From Paramacrobiotus metropolitanus (lineage: Eukaryota; Tardigrada; Eutardigrada; Parachela; Macrobiotidae), in contig NW_026570298.1 in the NCBI RefSeq assembly GCF_019649055.1, positions 558,001-622,000 of the forward strand: a stretch of DNA of 64,000 nt, written 5' to 3'. The first letter of the stretch is position 1. Each line of letters opens with the position of its first letter. The position numbers and the translations under genes are program-made. Positions 25,801 through 35,204 of the stretch are shown piece by piece. The notes under the pieces were generated by a model. The model ran no database searches. It was not told where the DNA came from and saw nothing but the letters and a program-made list of their open reading frames with translations.

Positions 25801-26002
25801 AATTCAATTTGCGTAAAAGTCAGCCTCACCGTTTGCGGGCCATATGCACCGACATGGTGGATTTCAGTGTGGCTTTCGGCAGTGTGGAAAAGTGGAAATC
25901 GGGTGAGCAGACCGTGAGGACCGAATTCCGTCTGGCATGCTGCGGATGCTGCATGTGATGGGATGATAAACGTCGCGGAGGAGACATTGTTGTGGAAGAC
26001 AT
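16874..26002 (-). CDS. RALGPS: RalGPS-type Ral guanine nucleotide exchange factor (RasGEF + PH)
   Basis: Five exons read from the right: 25830-26002, 24674-24983, 21905-22172, 18261-18613 and 16874-17398; 1629 nt, 542 aa, all phases matching. The CDC25/RasGEF domain spans exons 2-4: 'EELASELTLIAHGLFQHL', then 'HFVRLAARLFELNNFHSSYA' (the conserved L-N-N-(F/L)-H-S helix), then 'PHIGFYKTDL' across a junction, ending in 'YLNSLRYLDELQRFVDEE', close to human RalGPS. The last exon is a C-terminal PH domain ('WKRYWMAVWGVHLITF' to 'FREWVKYFRGAIG') ending in 'PNLMTF', a RalGPS hallmark. The family activates Ral GTPases and its PH domain binds phosphoinositides. The 49-residue Ser/His-rich N-terminus before the GEF domain is less certain. 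The linker between GEF and PH is short and acidic, without the proline-rich SH3-binding stretch of vertebrate RalGPS. Introns 2 and 3 (2.5 and 3.3 kb) carry tandem repeats. Confidence 0.92.
17350..17700. repeat. Tandem duplication of the RalGPS last-exon start into its intron
   Basis: The exon border block at 17352-17400 (plus strand 'CTCAGACGGAAGGAGTTCTG' onward) recurs diverged at 17571-17620 ('CTCAGGCGGAGGGAGCTCTG' onward), an offset of about 219 bp. Following T-rich intron sequence ('TTTTTATT(T/C)TATAAAAAA') is also shared. In the copy the would-be reading frame is disrupted right after the duplicated splice site. Confidence 0.8.
19790..20600. repeat. Tandem repeat, units of about 185-215 bp, in RalGPS intron 3
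   Basis: A composite unit recurs about four times. Each contains 'TTTTTAATCCGAAA' type sequence, 'TTTCCAGTTTAAGT', 'CGCACAGC', 'CATTCAGTGC' and 'CCAGGAATTTTGA'. The CATTCAG landmark lies at about 20072, 20257 and 20471. The copies are diverged, so the array is not recent. Confidence 0.75.
22160..22236. repeat. ~29-bp tandem repeat at the RalGPS exon 3 splice acceptor
   Basis: The segment 'AACAACATGTTAACATGTGT' appears twice in direct succession next to the minus-strand acceptor at 22173-22174. Each unit carries the palindrome ACATGTTAACATGT and a 'TGTCAA' end, so the minus-strand intron end TTGACA(G) is itself duplicated. Confidence 0.85.
23215..23525. repeat. AT-rich minisatellite, about four units of 60-75 bp, in RalGPS intron 2
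   Basis: Each unit follows the pattern 'TCATCAAAATTAAATAAG', then 'ACCATTTAATTTAGAAAAA', then 'AATCGTATGATT' and a T/A-rich tail. Copies differ by small indels. No coding sequence. Confidence 0.75.
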
Positions 26003-27338
26003 AGTGCTATTAGCCACTCATAATCAAACACGACAGATTCTCATGGCAAAATATAATCCAGCACACAGCGCACCACCATCATAATAAACAACCCCAATCT
26101 GGCAGACTGTGCAGTGTGTGTCGACAGCGAATCGTGCAGTTTGACCTAAATTTAACCAGACTGTTTACTTGTGTCACTGTGTGTACTGATAACCACCATC
26201 ACCATCTTCTTCGTGTTTCTCTCCAGTCTGCCATTTAACAGATTTACTACCCTCTCGAAACTAACTGGACAGATGATACATTTTAATGGTTAAATCAATA
26301 ATAAAATGGACAAGAAACAGTTTAGAGAGCGAATGTTCAAAAATAAATCGGAAATTAATGGGGTAATAAATAGTTTACGGCGGATGTTTAGCGTTTCCCG
26401 TTACGTACCGTATGAAGGTGCTTTGGCAGGCCGCAGTCCCCACAGGGAAACGCGCAGATGCGCTACGCTGGTAAGATTTTTAGCAGGCAGTAGCAGCAAA
26501 GAATAAAATTAATAGGATTAAAAAATCACATGGAGATGGGAAATTTCCAATTGGCAAGATTCGGAAGATGTTGCAGCAACAACGGCTTACGGCATGACTT
26601 TTGGGAGAAATATTCCGAAATTGGATGCAGTGTGATTTATTGCGAAGGCTATTATTCTGCAACGTGAGAAATCTATTGAGAATCTGTCGGTCTTTTCATT
26701 TTCAAAATTTTCAAATGCCTGGGCCAAAAGAAAGCAACGTTCGATTGTACAGACAGCCCGCATCAGCGGCGGTCAGCAAGACAGAGGCTGCAATCACACC
26801 GTGACTCGACTCGTGTCATTGCCTAGTCATCTGGTGAATGAGGCAGTCGTCGGCGACTCGGCGGTGAGTCATATCCGGGATAACTTTTATTGTTTAAGTT
26901 CTGCTAACCTACGTTAACATTTATTACTTTGATACTGTATAATTTATACAGTATGCTGATGCTGGTATTTGCTTTAATATAAATTTCCGTTTAATTACAT
27001 GGCCAGTTAAATTTACGATCTTCACAACGCATTATTTTCAATTTCACGATTAAATGGCATGATTAAAATAATTTTCACTTTTTGTGTCGCTGCAAATTGC
27101 CAATACGTAGCAAAAAAGTATTCCCCATAGAACAACTAAAGTTACTAAACGGGAATTAATGATACGGAGCCCGAAGGCCGGCCGGGTCTGACTGATGTGC
27201 TGAATTCTAACCGAAGCTGTAAATTGCTATAATTCTGGGCTAGGAAAAACGGTTAGAAGGTACTTGTACTTACTTTTATTTTCCTAATATGCACACCACT
27301 TCTCTTCTTCAATCACGATTCGAAGTGGTCAAAGGATT

Positions 27339-27395
27339 AGAAATTCGAAATACTGTAAGCATGTACCGTACATGTTTACAGTATTTCGAATTTCT
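27339..27395. repeat. 57-bp near-perfect palindrome
   Basis: Arms 27339-27365 and 27369-27395 are 27 bp each with a 3-base loop and one mismatch; the left arm starts AGAAATTCGAAATACTG. The transcript or single strand would form a long stable hairpin. Confidence 0.9.
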
Positions 27396-27606
27396 TATGT
27401 ACGTAATGTACGTAAATAAACCACTTAGCACCAAGCAGCTGCCACCTGGCTGACATCAGCAGCACTGGTAACCGCAAACGGTGGTACACGTTTATACATG
27501 TAATTCTGCTGCCTATATACAGTACATATAAGTATACTTCTATCTATATAGATATAATATACAAATATTCGATATATACATACTACTAATGTACTTGTAC
27601 TATTAC

Positions 27607-27687
27607 CACTTTACGTGCTACTTGTAATTATGATTTAATGACTGTTACAGTCATTAAATCATAATTACAAGTAGCACGTGTAAAGTG
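27607..27687. repeat. ~80-bp near-perfect palindrome
   Basis: Arms of about 38-40 bp face each other around a 3-base loop (27645-27647). The left arm reads CACTTTACGTGCTACTTG onward. The right arm matches except for a two-base insertion near its outer end. It lies 212 bp from the previous palindrome. Confidence 0.9.
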
Positions 27688-28687
27688 TTTTACTGCAGCT
27701 AAGCTTTTTTATGGTGTTTTACTGCAGCTAAGCCATAAACTACTGTAGACCGGATGCACTGTAATAAAAGCGACAATGCTGTCAATCGGAACTTCTGTCA
27801 CCACCCCGCAGTGGCGCAGTTTCTGCTTTTAACTAACTGATCAGCGAAGACATGCGCTCTACGGTCTACGAGGGCGAGTTTTTATTCGACCGTTTCCACA
27901 TTTGTTGATTGATTGCCTGAGTGAGCAGCCAAACATGTACACAGGCACTCTTGCACATTTTTACGTAGGCGCTGCACGGTTGAAACGGGCAAGCCTAATA
28001 TAACATATGGCAGACGTAGTCTGTCTATATATTATATTAGTATAGGATCCAGCGTGTAACTGAAAGGTCAGAACCATCTAAGTGAAAGGTCAGAATGATT
28101 CTGTCTGTTCTGAGCTTTTGCGTCTGTCTATCCTCTAACGGGGAAAGATGGAAAGTAAAGGACACTAAAGGTTAGCCTCAATCCTGTCTGTTCAGCTGCC
28201 GATTCTCTGTCGGATTCCCATTTGAGTAGTGAAGATGCTGTACATCAGTACATGTATCGCTGTACATAGAGATGCTGAACATCAGTACATATATCGCACT
28301 CAGTACATGTATCGCAAAGCTAGACGGTCGGTATTCCAACAACAATCATACAGGTAGGGCAGCAGGCTTGCATTCTTATTGTCCTGCGACAGTATTAGCG
28401 GATGACTCACCTCACTCTCCAGTCTATCTGCGCTCAGAAAAAATTATTGAACTGGAACACTTAATTGCTTGTTTCCCAGGACAAGAATGCTGTGTCCAGG
28501 ATGAACAATGCATGTCAAAATAACGTATTGCTATACACCAGAATAGTTCAGGCATTCCGAAATTCTACCCTAGAAAATCCACGTTGGAACTAGACAACTC
28601 ATACGCAGATGAACGCATGGTTCCGATTTAACTGGCATCAGTGAAATGTGTATTTTCCTCTTCAGTATCCAGTATCACACCGACTTT

Positions 28688-28858
28688 CTTTGCACGACTG
28701 CAGTGTTTTACAAAGGCCCAAATAGATCGAAAAACTACACCCATGTCACCGGTGTAGCCATAATGAAAGGAACACTGGAAGCGATGGTCCGGTGGTATGG
28801 GTGCACTTTTTCGATCTATTTAGAATTCCTTGTAAAATACTGCAGTCGTGCAAAAGAA
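28688..28858. mobile_element. MITE-like inverted-repeat element
   Basis: Arms of about 60 bp: the left one contains TTTGCACGACTGCAGTGTTT and AAATAGATCGAAAAA, and the right one is the diverged reverse complement ending at CTGCAGTCGTGCAAA. The spacer is about 50 bp. No clear target-site duplication is visible. Confidence 0.7.
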
Positions 28859-29067
28859 CATTCGGTGAGACTTAGCTTTTTTTTCAAATTTTCACTGCAT
28901 ATTTTTATTATGTAATAATGATATAACCACCGCCTACGTATTCAATTCCTCTACGGAGGAATTGTCACGAATGTGTTTTATCCAGTGAAGATCGAATGTC
29001 CATTATGCTGGGCTACGACCACTAGTGCTGGACAGTGGTGCCGGCTTCATAGCAGTCTGGAGGCGCT

Positions 29068-30930
29068 TCACACGCGGAACAGGTCGTCGATTCCATACAC
29101 AGCCATTTTACTCAGTTTGGATGTATCCAGCAGCCGTAAGTCCACATCATTCCACATTTGTGGGCTTCCGTCTGGCTGAAATCCGCTGAACCTACGCAAT
29201 ATACGGCAAAGGTCATGCTTGGAAGAATTTTAGCTGTCGCGTTGCAGATAAAAATGACCTGACTGTCTCCAGAATATTGCGTAAGACTGGGTAAGAGTAT
29301 TTCAAATTTGATACGCTACAGCCATCATTTGATGGACGAGATTTTCCCTGACGAAGGCAGAGACCCCATAAAGATTCGATATATACATACTGCAAAATTA
29401 TTCCATAACAAAACTGCAGAAAATTGACTTCGCGAAGCGGCTCTTTTCAATCTGTGTGGACAAGAGCAGTCTACGACAAAATGCTTCGAACCTTGTGGAC
29501 AGTGCCGACGTTATCGTTAAAGTTCGCTAGTACTTTCATTTTATGGAATAACTTGATAAAAGCTGCGCACTTGAAGAAAACCAAACAAATTAAGCCTAAA
29601 AAATGGAAAAGCCTTATAAAAAACCTGAAAAGCACGTAATGATGTTGCTGTTTAATTCGTCTATCAAAACATCTTTAAATGACGATGAATTGAATTTGAC
29701 CGCTTGCTATATTTGTACTTCGAATGCTGCCTTATATGGGCTCCCCTTATATTACTCTCCCTTATCTGGGCTCCCGAGCAATATGAGCAACCCTCTGCAT
29801 GGGCGGTTACGTTATTACTTACACTTTCGCAGCTGTTATCAGTGTTATGCCTGACTGAAAATTTTGATTTATTTAAAATACTTATTTTGCCACTACATTT
29901 GTAGCATTTAGTTTGTTTCAAAGTGCTCAGGTTGCATCAACGACAGATTCAAAATCTTTCTAAAATTTATATTTGTGACTTTGTCAAATGGACCGTGAAG
30001 GTGCGATTTTGTCGGCTGTAAAGTGCGTGCGTAAAAAATAATGTGATATGAAATTTCGGCATTTTTCAGTTTGTACATTGGCAAATCCGGTTGAAATTAT
30101 TGAAAAATATTATTATATAGATAATATATATATAAATATAATTCGGATGTGAAATTTCGGAATTTTTTTGTGGGCTCACTTGTAAATCCGATTGAAAGAA
30201 GTAGAAAAGGGTTCTGCTATAATCCGATAAATTTAATTTGACGGGTATTGCTAACTAGCCGGGAGCCCAGATAAGGGAGAGTAATATAAGGGGAGCCCAT
30301 ATAAGGCAGCATTCGAAGTACGCATAATAATATGTCAGCGCCAGTTACATGCGCCAGTGGAAGTGGCCCCTGTCTCCTTTCCTTTTGCGCCTGTTTTTCG
30401 TTTTTTCGTTGAAAGTTTTTCTTTCCATGTTTCTGTTTCCTTGTACGGTTTTCACTAATACATTACCTCTCCTTTGAAAACTTGTAGCGAACCAAAAATT
30501 ACGAGCTGCAAACTTGCAAACCAAGGTACTGTACACTAAGCCTTACATTCGGAGGAAGTTGCGAATGGCTGACCACTCGTCCGGATACGCCAGTGCGCAC
30601 CCAGCGCGCATGCACAGCCGTGACCTTTGCTAACATCTCCTCGGTGACCGGCGGGAAGTTGTCGTTGAGGGCGCACATGAAGCGGCTGGCCATGTGCAGT
30701 TTACCGTCGCTGCACTTGAGAAGGAGTCGTGAAATGCGGATCTGTAGTTTGTCGATGGACAGTTCGTGGGACTCCCGCGTGAGCTTCTTCATGAATTCTC
30801 GCTCGTGCGCTGGTGGCCATACAGGGATGGGCTCGCCGTGATGCTGTTCACGGTAAAAAGGTCGTTCGAAGATGCGGTGCATTAGGCTGCCAAAACGAGC
30901 GGAAACTGTCCAGTTGTACAGCACAACGTA
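29068..30930 (-). pseudogene. F-box-family paralog D, 5'-truncated pseudogene
   Basis: The two last exons of the family remain: a C-terminal exon (about 30930-30547) and the terminal exon (29191-29068). The first matches paralogs B and C ('PAHEREFMKKLTRESHEL', 'MASRFM', 'FPPVTEEM', 'VHARWV'). At about 30592 two bases are missing relative to paralog C, shifting the frame. After the shift the sequence again reads 'AYPDEWSAIRNFL' to a conserved donor (AT|GTAAGG). The terminal exon reads 'FSGFQPDGSPQMWNDVDL' then 'LSKMAVYGIDDLF' and a stop, with the same phase as in B and C. Homology stops about 30930, where an in-frame TAA lies just upstream. The N-terminal module and F-box exon are not found. 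Confidence 0.78.
29716..30321. mobile_element. Inverted-repeat element in the last intron of pseudogene D
   Basis: Arms of about 62 bp at 29716-29777 and 30260-30321 are almost exact reverse complements; the left arm starts GTACTTCGAATGCTGCC. Each arm has an internal 'GGGCTCCC' motif twice. The interior (about 480 bp) is AT-rich and without a gene. This is typical of a non-autonomous foldback or MITE insertion. Confidence 0.8.
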
Positions 30931-31682
30931 ACTTCCTTATTTTGCATCTCCATGATATCATGGAATGCTCGGGGGATAAATTGATATAATTTCAGAAATC
31001 ACCGAATCAAACATAAACACAACGCTCATTAATAACAGATAAAATTGGGAGAAGCTAGAATCATTTTGGATATCTCCCCAATTCCGAACATAATAATTAT
31101 ATTTTAAAGTATCGAATACTCACAAAGTCTTATAAAGAAGTTACCACGTGGATTATTTTGTATGATTACTGATGTAAAAACCGACGCATCTAACAGATAT
31201 CGCACGAAACTAAATTTATGTTATTCATATACATAGTTAAGACTAAAGAAACATATATACTGGGCCATGCCATAATTACGAATTGCTTATTCACATGTCG
31301 TGACAATGAGGTCACGGAGAAGCGCCAAAGTCTCTGTGCGAAACTTGACACAACGAAAACGTATGCCTAAATGCAAGGTACAACGAAACCAAGTATCCTC
31401 AGGGTAAAAAGCTACGTTTTCGCCCACAAAACTGTTAGAGAGCTCACCATGCTAACAGCACGCGTATCCGTACACTGGTCCAGGCTACGCCACAAAAAGA
31501 ACTTATGTAAAACGCAGTATTTTCTCAATCTGATAATGCGTGCTTCGTACCATACAAATGCGATAGCCAGAAGTAATTCGCAAGAGAACCACAAAAAGCT
31601 TGGGAAAAAAAGAGAAATCTTGAGGAATCTGAGACATGGGTTTAGACGGATGTACTGTAATGTCCTGATTTGCATACTTCGT

Positions 31683-31835
31683 ATACGAGTATATAATTAT
31701 ATATAATAATACATATATATATAATTATATATATATATAATAATATAATTATATATATAATAATAATAATAATATATATAATAATATATATAATAATTAT
31801 ATATATAATTATATATATATTATATTGTATTATAA
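31683..31835. repeat. (TA)n / (TAA)n microsatellite
   Basis: About 150 bp of almost pure A and T in TA, ATA and TAATAA runs. It generates a spurious isoleucine/tyrosine-rich open frame on the minus strand. Confidence 0.95.
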
Positions 31836-32533
31836 TACAAATTAATGATGAGAGTACGGAAATCCGTGTTAATTGTACGCGAAAGATCCGGATTTTCTGT
31901 CTGTTCAGCTGTCTGCAAGTTCCTGTTTGCCCGTGTGGGTCAGTGCCGTGACCGTATAAGTATACTAGGAAAGTGCACTTGCTTTTTGCGGGCACTGTAC
32001 GACCGAAGTTAGTGATATTTTTAAAGATCATTTCACAGTTGAAATCTGTATGTGCTGTGGGTTTCTACATTTCTTCTCTTCCCCTTCCCCGGTCTAGATC
32101 CTTCGTTTTTGAGTCGGATGTGTTTTGTTTTCGAAGTGGCTACTTTGCCGTAGTGTTTGCGGCTAAATAGGCAGTCAAATAGGCAATAGGCAGTGTTTGC
32201 GGCTAAATAGCCGCACTAGGGTGGGCGAAATAGCTTGTTGGCTATTTTGCAACTTCTTCATAATCACCCATCTCATGTTCATCTAAGACTTTTTCTTTGA
32301 TTTTCTCAATATTCCTGCGGGATTCAATACAGGTAAGTGGCACCCACTGCATTTACATTACGGTCTTTTAATTTTTATTGATAATATCGATCGAACATCT
32401 TAAAACAGAAGCTTGACATAGCATCAACAGACAGCGGATATATTACAACATCACGCAATTATAAGAACGATAATGTTTCTGACAGGACTCAGCGCAACCG
32501 CCACTCTATGGTTCTTAGGATGTTTAGGCTTAA

Positions 32534-33606
32534 CCCGGCAATGCCCGAGGTATCAAGGAATTTTTTGCCGAAGTTGAAATTCATACCATAGAATAACAAT
32601 AATATAATGAACTTAAACTATTTTTTTCAAAATTTTTGCTGCAGTAGTTTAAAATTTGAAGGGTAGGTGGAAATTCCACCGCTTGGGCATTAACGATATA
32701 CAATACGTACGGTGTGGGCAAGGTGGTTGCCGGTGCGACACCATACAAATTCCGTTGTGCACAACATTAGGGTTACTTGATCTACTCGAATCAACCTGGC
32801 TGTGGTAGCTGTTTACAATTGTTATCTTATGCAATTTAATTCATCATGAAAAGATTCATGGTTGAATTTATAATAAAAAAATGTGTGATTTCCGGTCAGT
32901 ATACAACAGGGTCATGGTGGGTTGCGCCAGTTTACATATGCACAACACTGATCACAGTCAGCCATATTTATGGTTGCCTGCTTCGATCACAACGTTTTAT
33001 TGTTCTTTCTCCTGTTGCAGTCGAAGAAAATATTGTGATATTATAAGAAAAATGTTTTATTACCACTTTATGCTATTATAAAAGCACTCAGATGTCCTTA
33101 TTTGTTCGATATTTTGATCAGTTAGCTGACAGTGTTATGGGTTGACTATTCTCTTAGTGTGCAACGGCTGAATCGTATGAAGTGTGCGGCTCTGGTCACT
33201 GTGCCTGTTCAGGCAGCATGTTACTGTCCTACCCCAATGCCCAAGCGGTGGAATTTCCACCAGCTGTTTTTGAAAATTCACAGTTTTTTACAGAAGAGCT
33301 GCAGACTTTTGTGTGATACTGAAATTGTGAGATATTCATATGCAGTTATCACTAATTTAATCCCAAATTTTTACCATAACAGCCGATTCAGATACACTTC
33401 GTAGAACTTTACGTTATTTTTTCAATGTTTTTTAAGCAATGTAGGTTTTTTATGGTGTGTTTGACAAGAAAACTAAAATTCACTTTGGAAAGAGTTATCT
33501 TTGCTCTATCTGATGCATATGTAACCCAAGCAATGACAATAGTCCTGGCGTTGTAAAAATTGGCGAACTTTACTGGTGGTTTTTCCACCTAGCAGACGTT
33601 GCCGGG
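32534..33606. mobile_element. PiggyBac-like non-autonomous element flanked by TTAA
   Basis: The 1,073-bp segment starts CCCGGCAA and ends TTGCCGGG, with TTAA immediately outside both ends (32530-32533 and 33607-33610), the hallmark of piggyBac insertions. A second inverted pair lies inside: GGTGGAAATTCCACCGCTTG (about 32664) against CAAGCGGTGGAATTTCCACC (about 33241). There is no transposase frame. Just outside the TTAA sites a further inverted pair (GCGCAACCGCC and GGCGGTTGCGC) continues, so the target may itself have been palindromic, or the element may be larger than marked. Confidence 0.72.
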
Positions 33607-35204
33607 TTAAGCTGGCGGTTGCGCTGGCGGCATGGTGTAACGAGGTCCTAGGCGCATTTTTAGTGCCAGCATAGTCAACATTCACAATATTTGCTCAGGA
33701 GAGATTTCACACTCCCGCAGTTAGCTTTTAACATCGCACTACTTCGCATGTAGTAATGTGCTTAGAAAGACGTCATTCGTAACGATGTTGTATAGATAAA
33801 TGCTGGGTTCTCCGTACTCGGTAATAAATGCTGGGAATTACACATTAAGATCATTTTAATTAGAATCACAGCAATTCTTTTTATGCTGGAGCATAACTGA
33901 AATTCAAGGATTTCAAATTTTCCTGAACATAACTAAAATGGGTAATTTGGATTACGCTTAAGTTTAATTAAAACTAAATAATTTTGCTCAAGCAGAATAA
34001 GTTCAGCTTAAGTAAAATATAAATAAATTCTGTATTTTTGAAAAAAATATTATTAAAATAAAATTGAATTTTAAAAATAACTTGAATTACTCGTATTATT
34101 ATGATGAGCAAAATACAAATCATGCTTAAAGTTTTAGTTGACCTGCAGCAAAATCAAAATTGTCACAATTTTGGATTTGCTGATCATAACCAGCAAAATG
34201 CAAGTTAGCGCGCATTTGCGGACCGGAGCGAAGCCAAAAAACTGTTTTATTGGTATTTGGTAGTGATTTGATTAATTCTATGATAATATGTTTTTAACAG
34301 ATATACATACAGTAGAATGAGTAGATCAGCCCATTTCTGTGAATAGCCAGGTAAGAATAACGTACATATTTCCGATCCGAATTTCATACGTAGTCCTTGC
34401 CAAAGTAGTGCTTTGAGCTTTCGTAGATTCGTGACCACTGCTGAAGCTTCGAAGCTTAAAATGATCAAATAATGGGAGTTTAAATACGTATTATTGTTGG
34501 CAAAAACGTTCTCATTTGTAGTTTTGTAGTTTTATAAAACCACAAACCTAATCGAAATTTTTCTGTTTAAACTGCAAGTTTCAAAACAGGAATGTCCTGC
34601 ATAAAGTGAGCACGTGATACGCATGTACTTCAGACTTTCCGAATTGCAAATTGCGCGGAATTAACAAGTTGCGGATTATACCTGAATATGTAATTAAAAT
34701 TTGGAAAAAACATTTTGTAATAATAGAAAGGATCTGATCAGTATCTGTCGATAAATGGTTTGTTGATATTGTTGTTGATAAATTGGTTTGTTGATATTTC
34801 CGTGCAAGGACATTCGAGGCTCTGAGCGCGTCCTGAATGTCCTGGGCGCAGAAACATCAACATTTCATAAGTTTCTGTTTCACTTAGTTTGTTTTTACTT
34901 GGTTAACTACTTTGGAGGAAACAGAGCACAGAAAAATACAGTTTTTCAAAACTGTTCAAAACTGCAGTGTTTGATAACCTTTAATAACCACGCTACCGGT
35001 GTGCTAATTGATACGCATGGTCTAGGAATTAAACCGGCCGCCAGCCGCAAAATCTCAACGTTAACCAAAATCGGCCAGCGTTTACAAGTGACTACGTATC
35101 CTACTTGCATTTACCGGTACTAGGTACTCAAAACTTAACCGTGTAGTCTGCGTTCGATAATCACCGTTTGGTTTGACGGGGTTTCTGAAGGTGCGACGCG
35201 TACA

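Larger units (their letters stand above)
26003..29067. other. Intergenic stretch with hairpins, no supported gene
   Basis: About 3 kb upstream of RalGPS and downstream of F-box pseudogene D. It carries two long near-perfect palindromes (27339-27395, 27607-27687), a duplicated segment 'TTTTACTGCAGCTAAGC' (about 27688 and 27717), three copies of a motif near 'CAGTACATGTATCGC' (28245-28316) and an inverted-repeat element (28688-28858). A short plus-strand open frame at 26306 ends near a good donor (CTG|GTAAGA) but lacks a recognisable continuation. Confidence 0.5.
30931..35204. other. Intergenic stretch with microsatellite and piggyBac-like element
   Basis: No gene recognised. It separates pseudogene D from F-box gene B. 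It holds a long TA-rich microsatellite (about 31683-31835) and the TTAA-flanked element at 32534-33606. The remainder is AT-rich, with only short open frames that lack domains. Confidence 0.5.

Noticed and set aside
26306-26480. Possible plus-strand first exon (starts MDKKQFRERM, donor CTG|GTAAGA)
   Set aside because: The donor is good, but no following exon or domain could be found and coding bias is weak, so it is not reported as a gene.
31642-32031. Isoleucine/tyrosine-rich 129-codon frame
   Set aside because: Produced by the TA microsatellite at 31683-31835.
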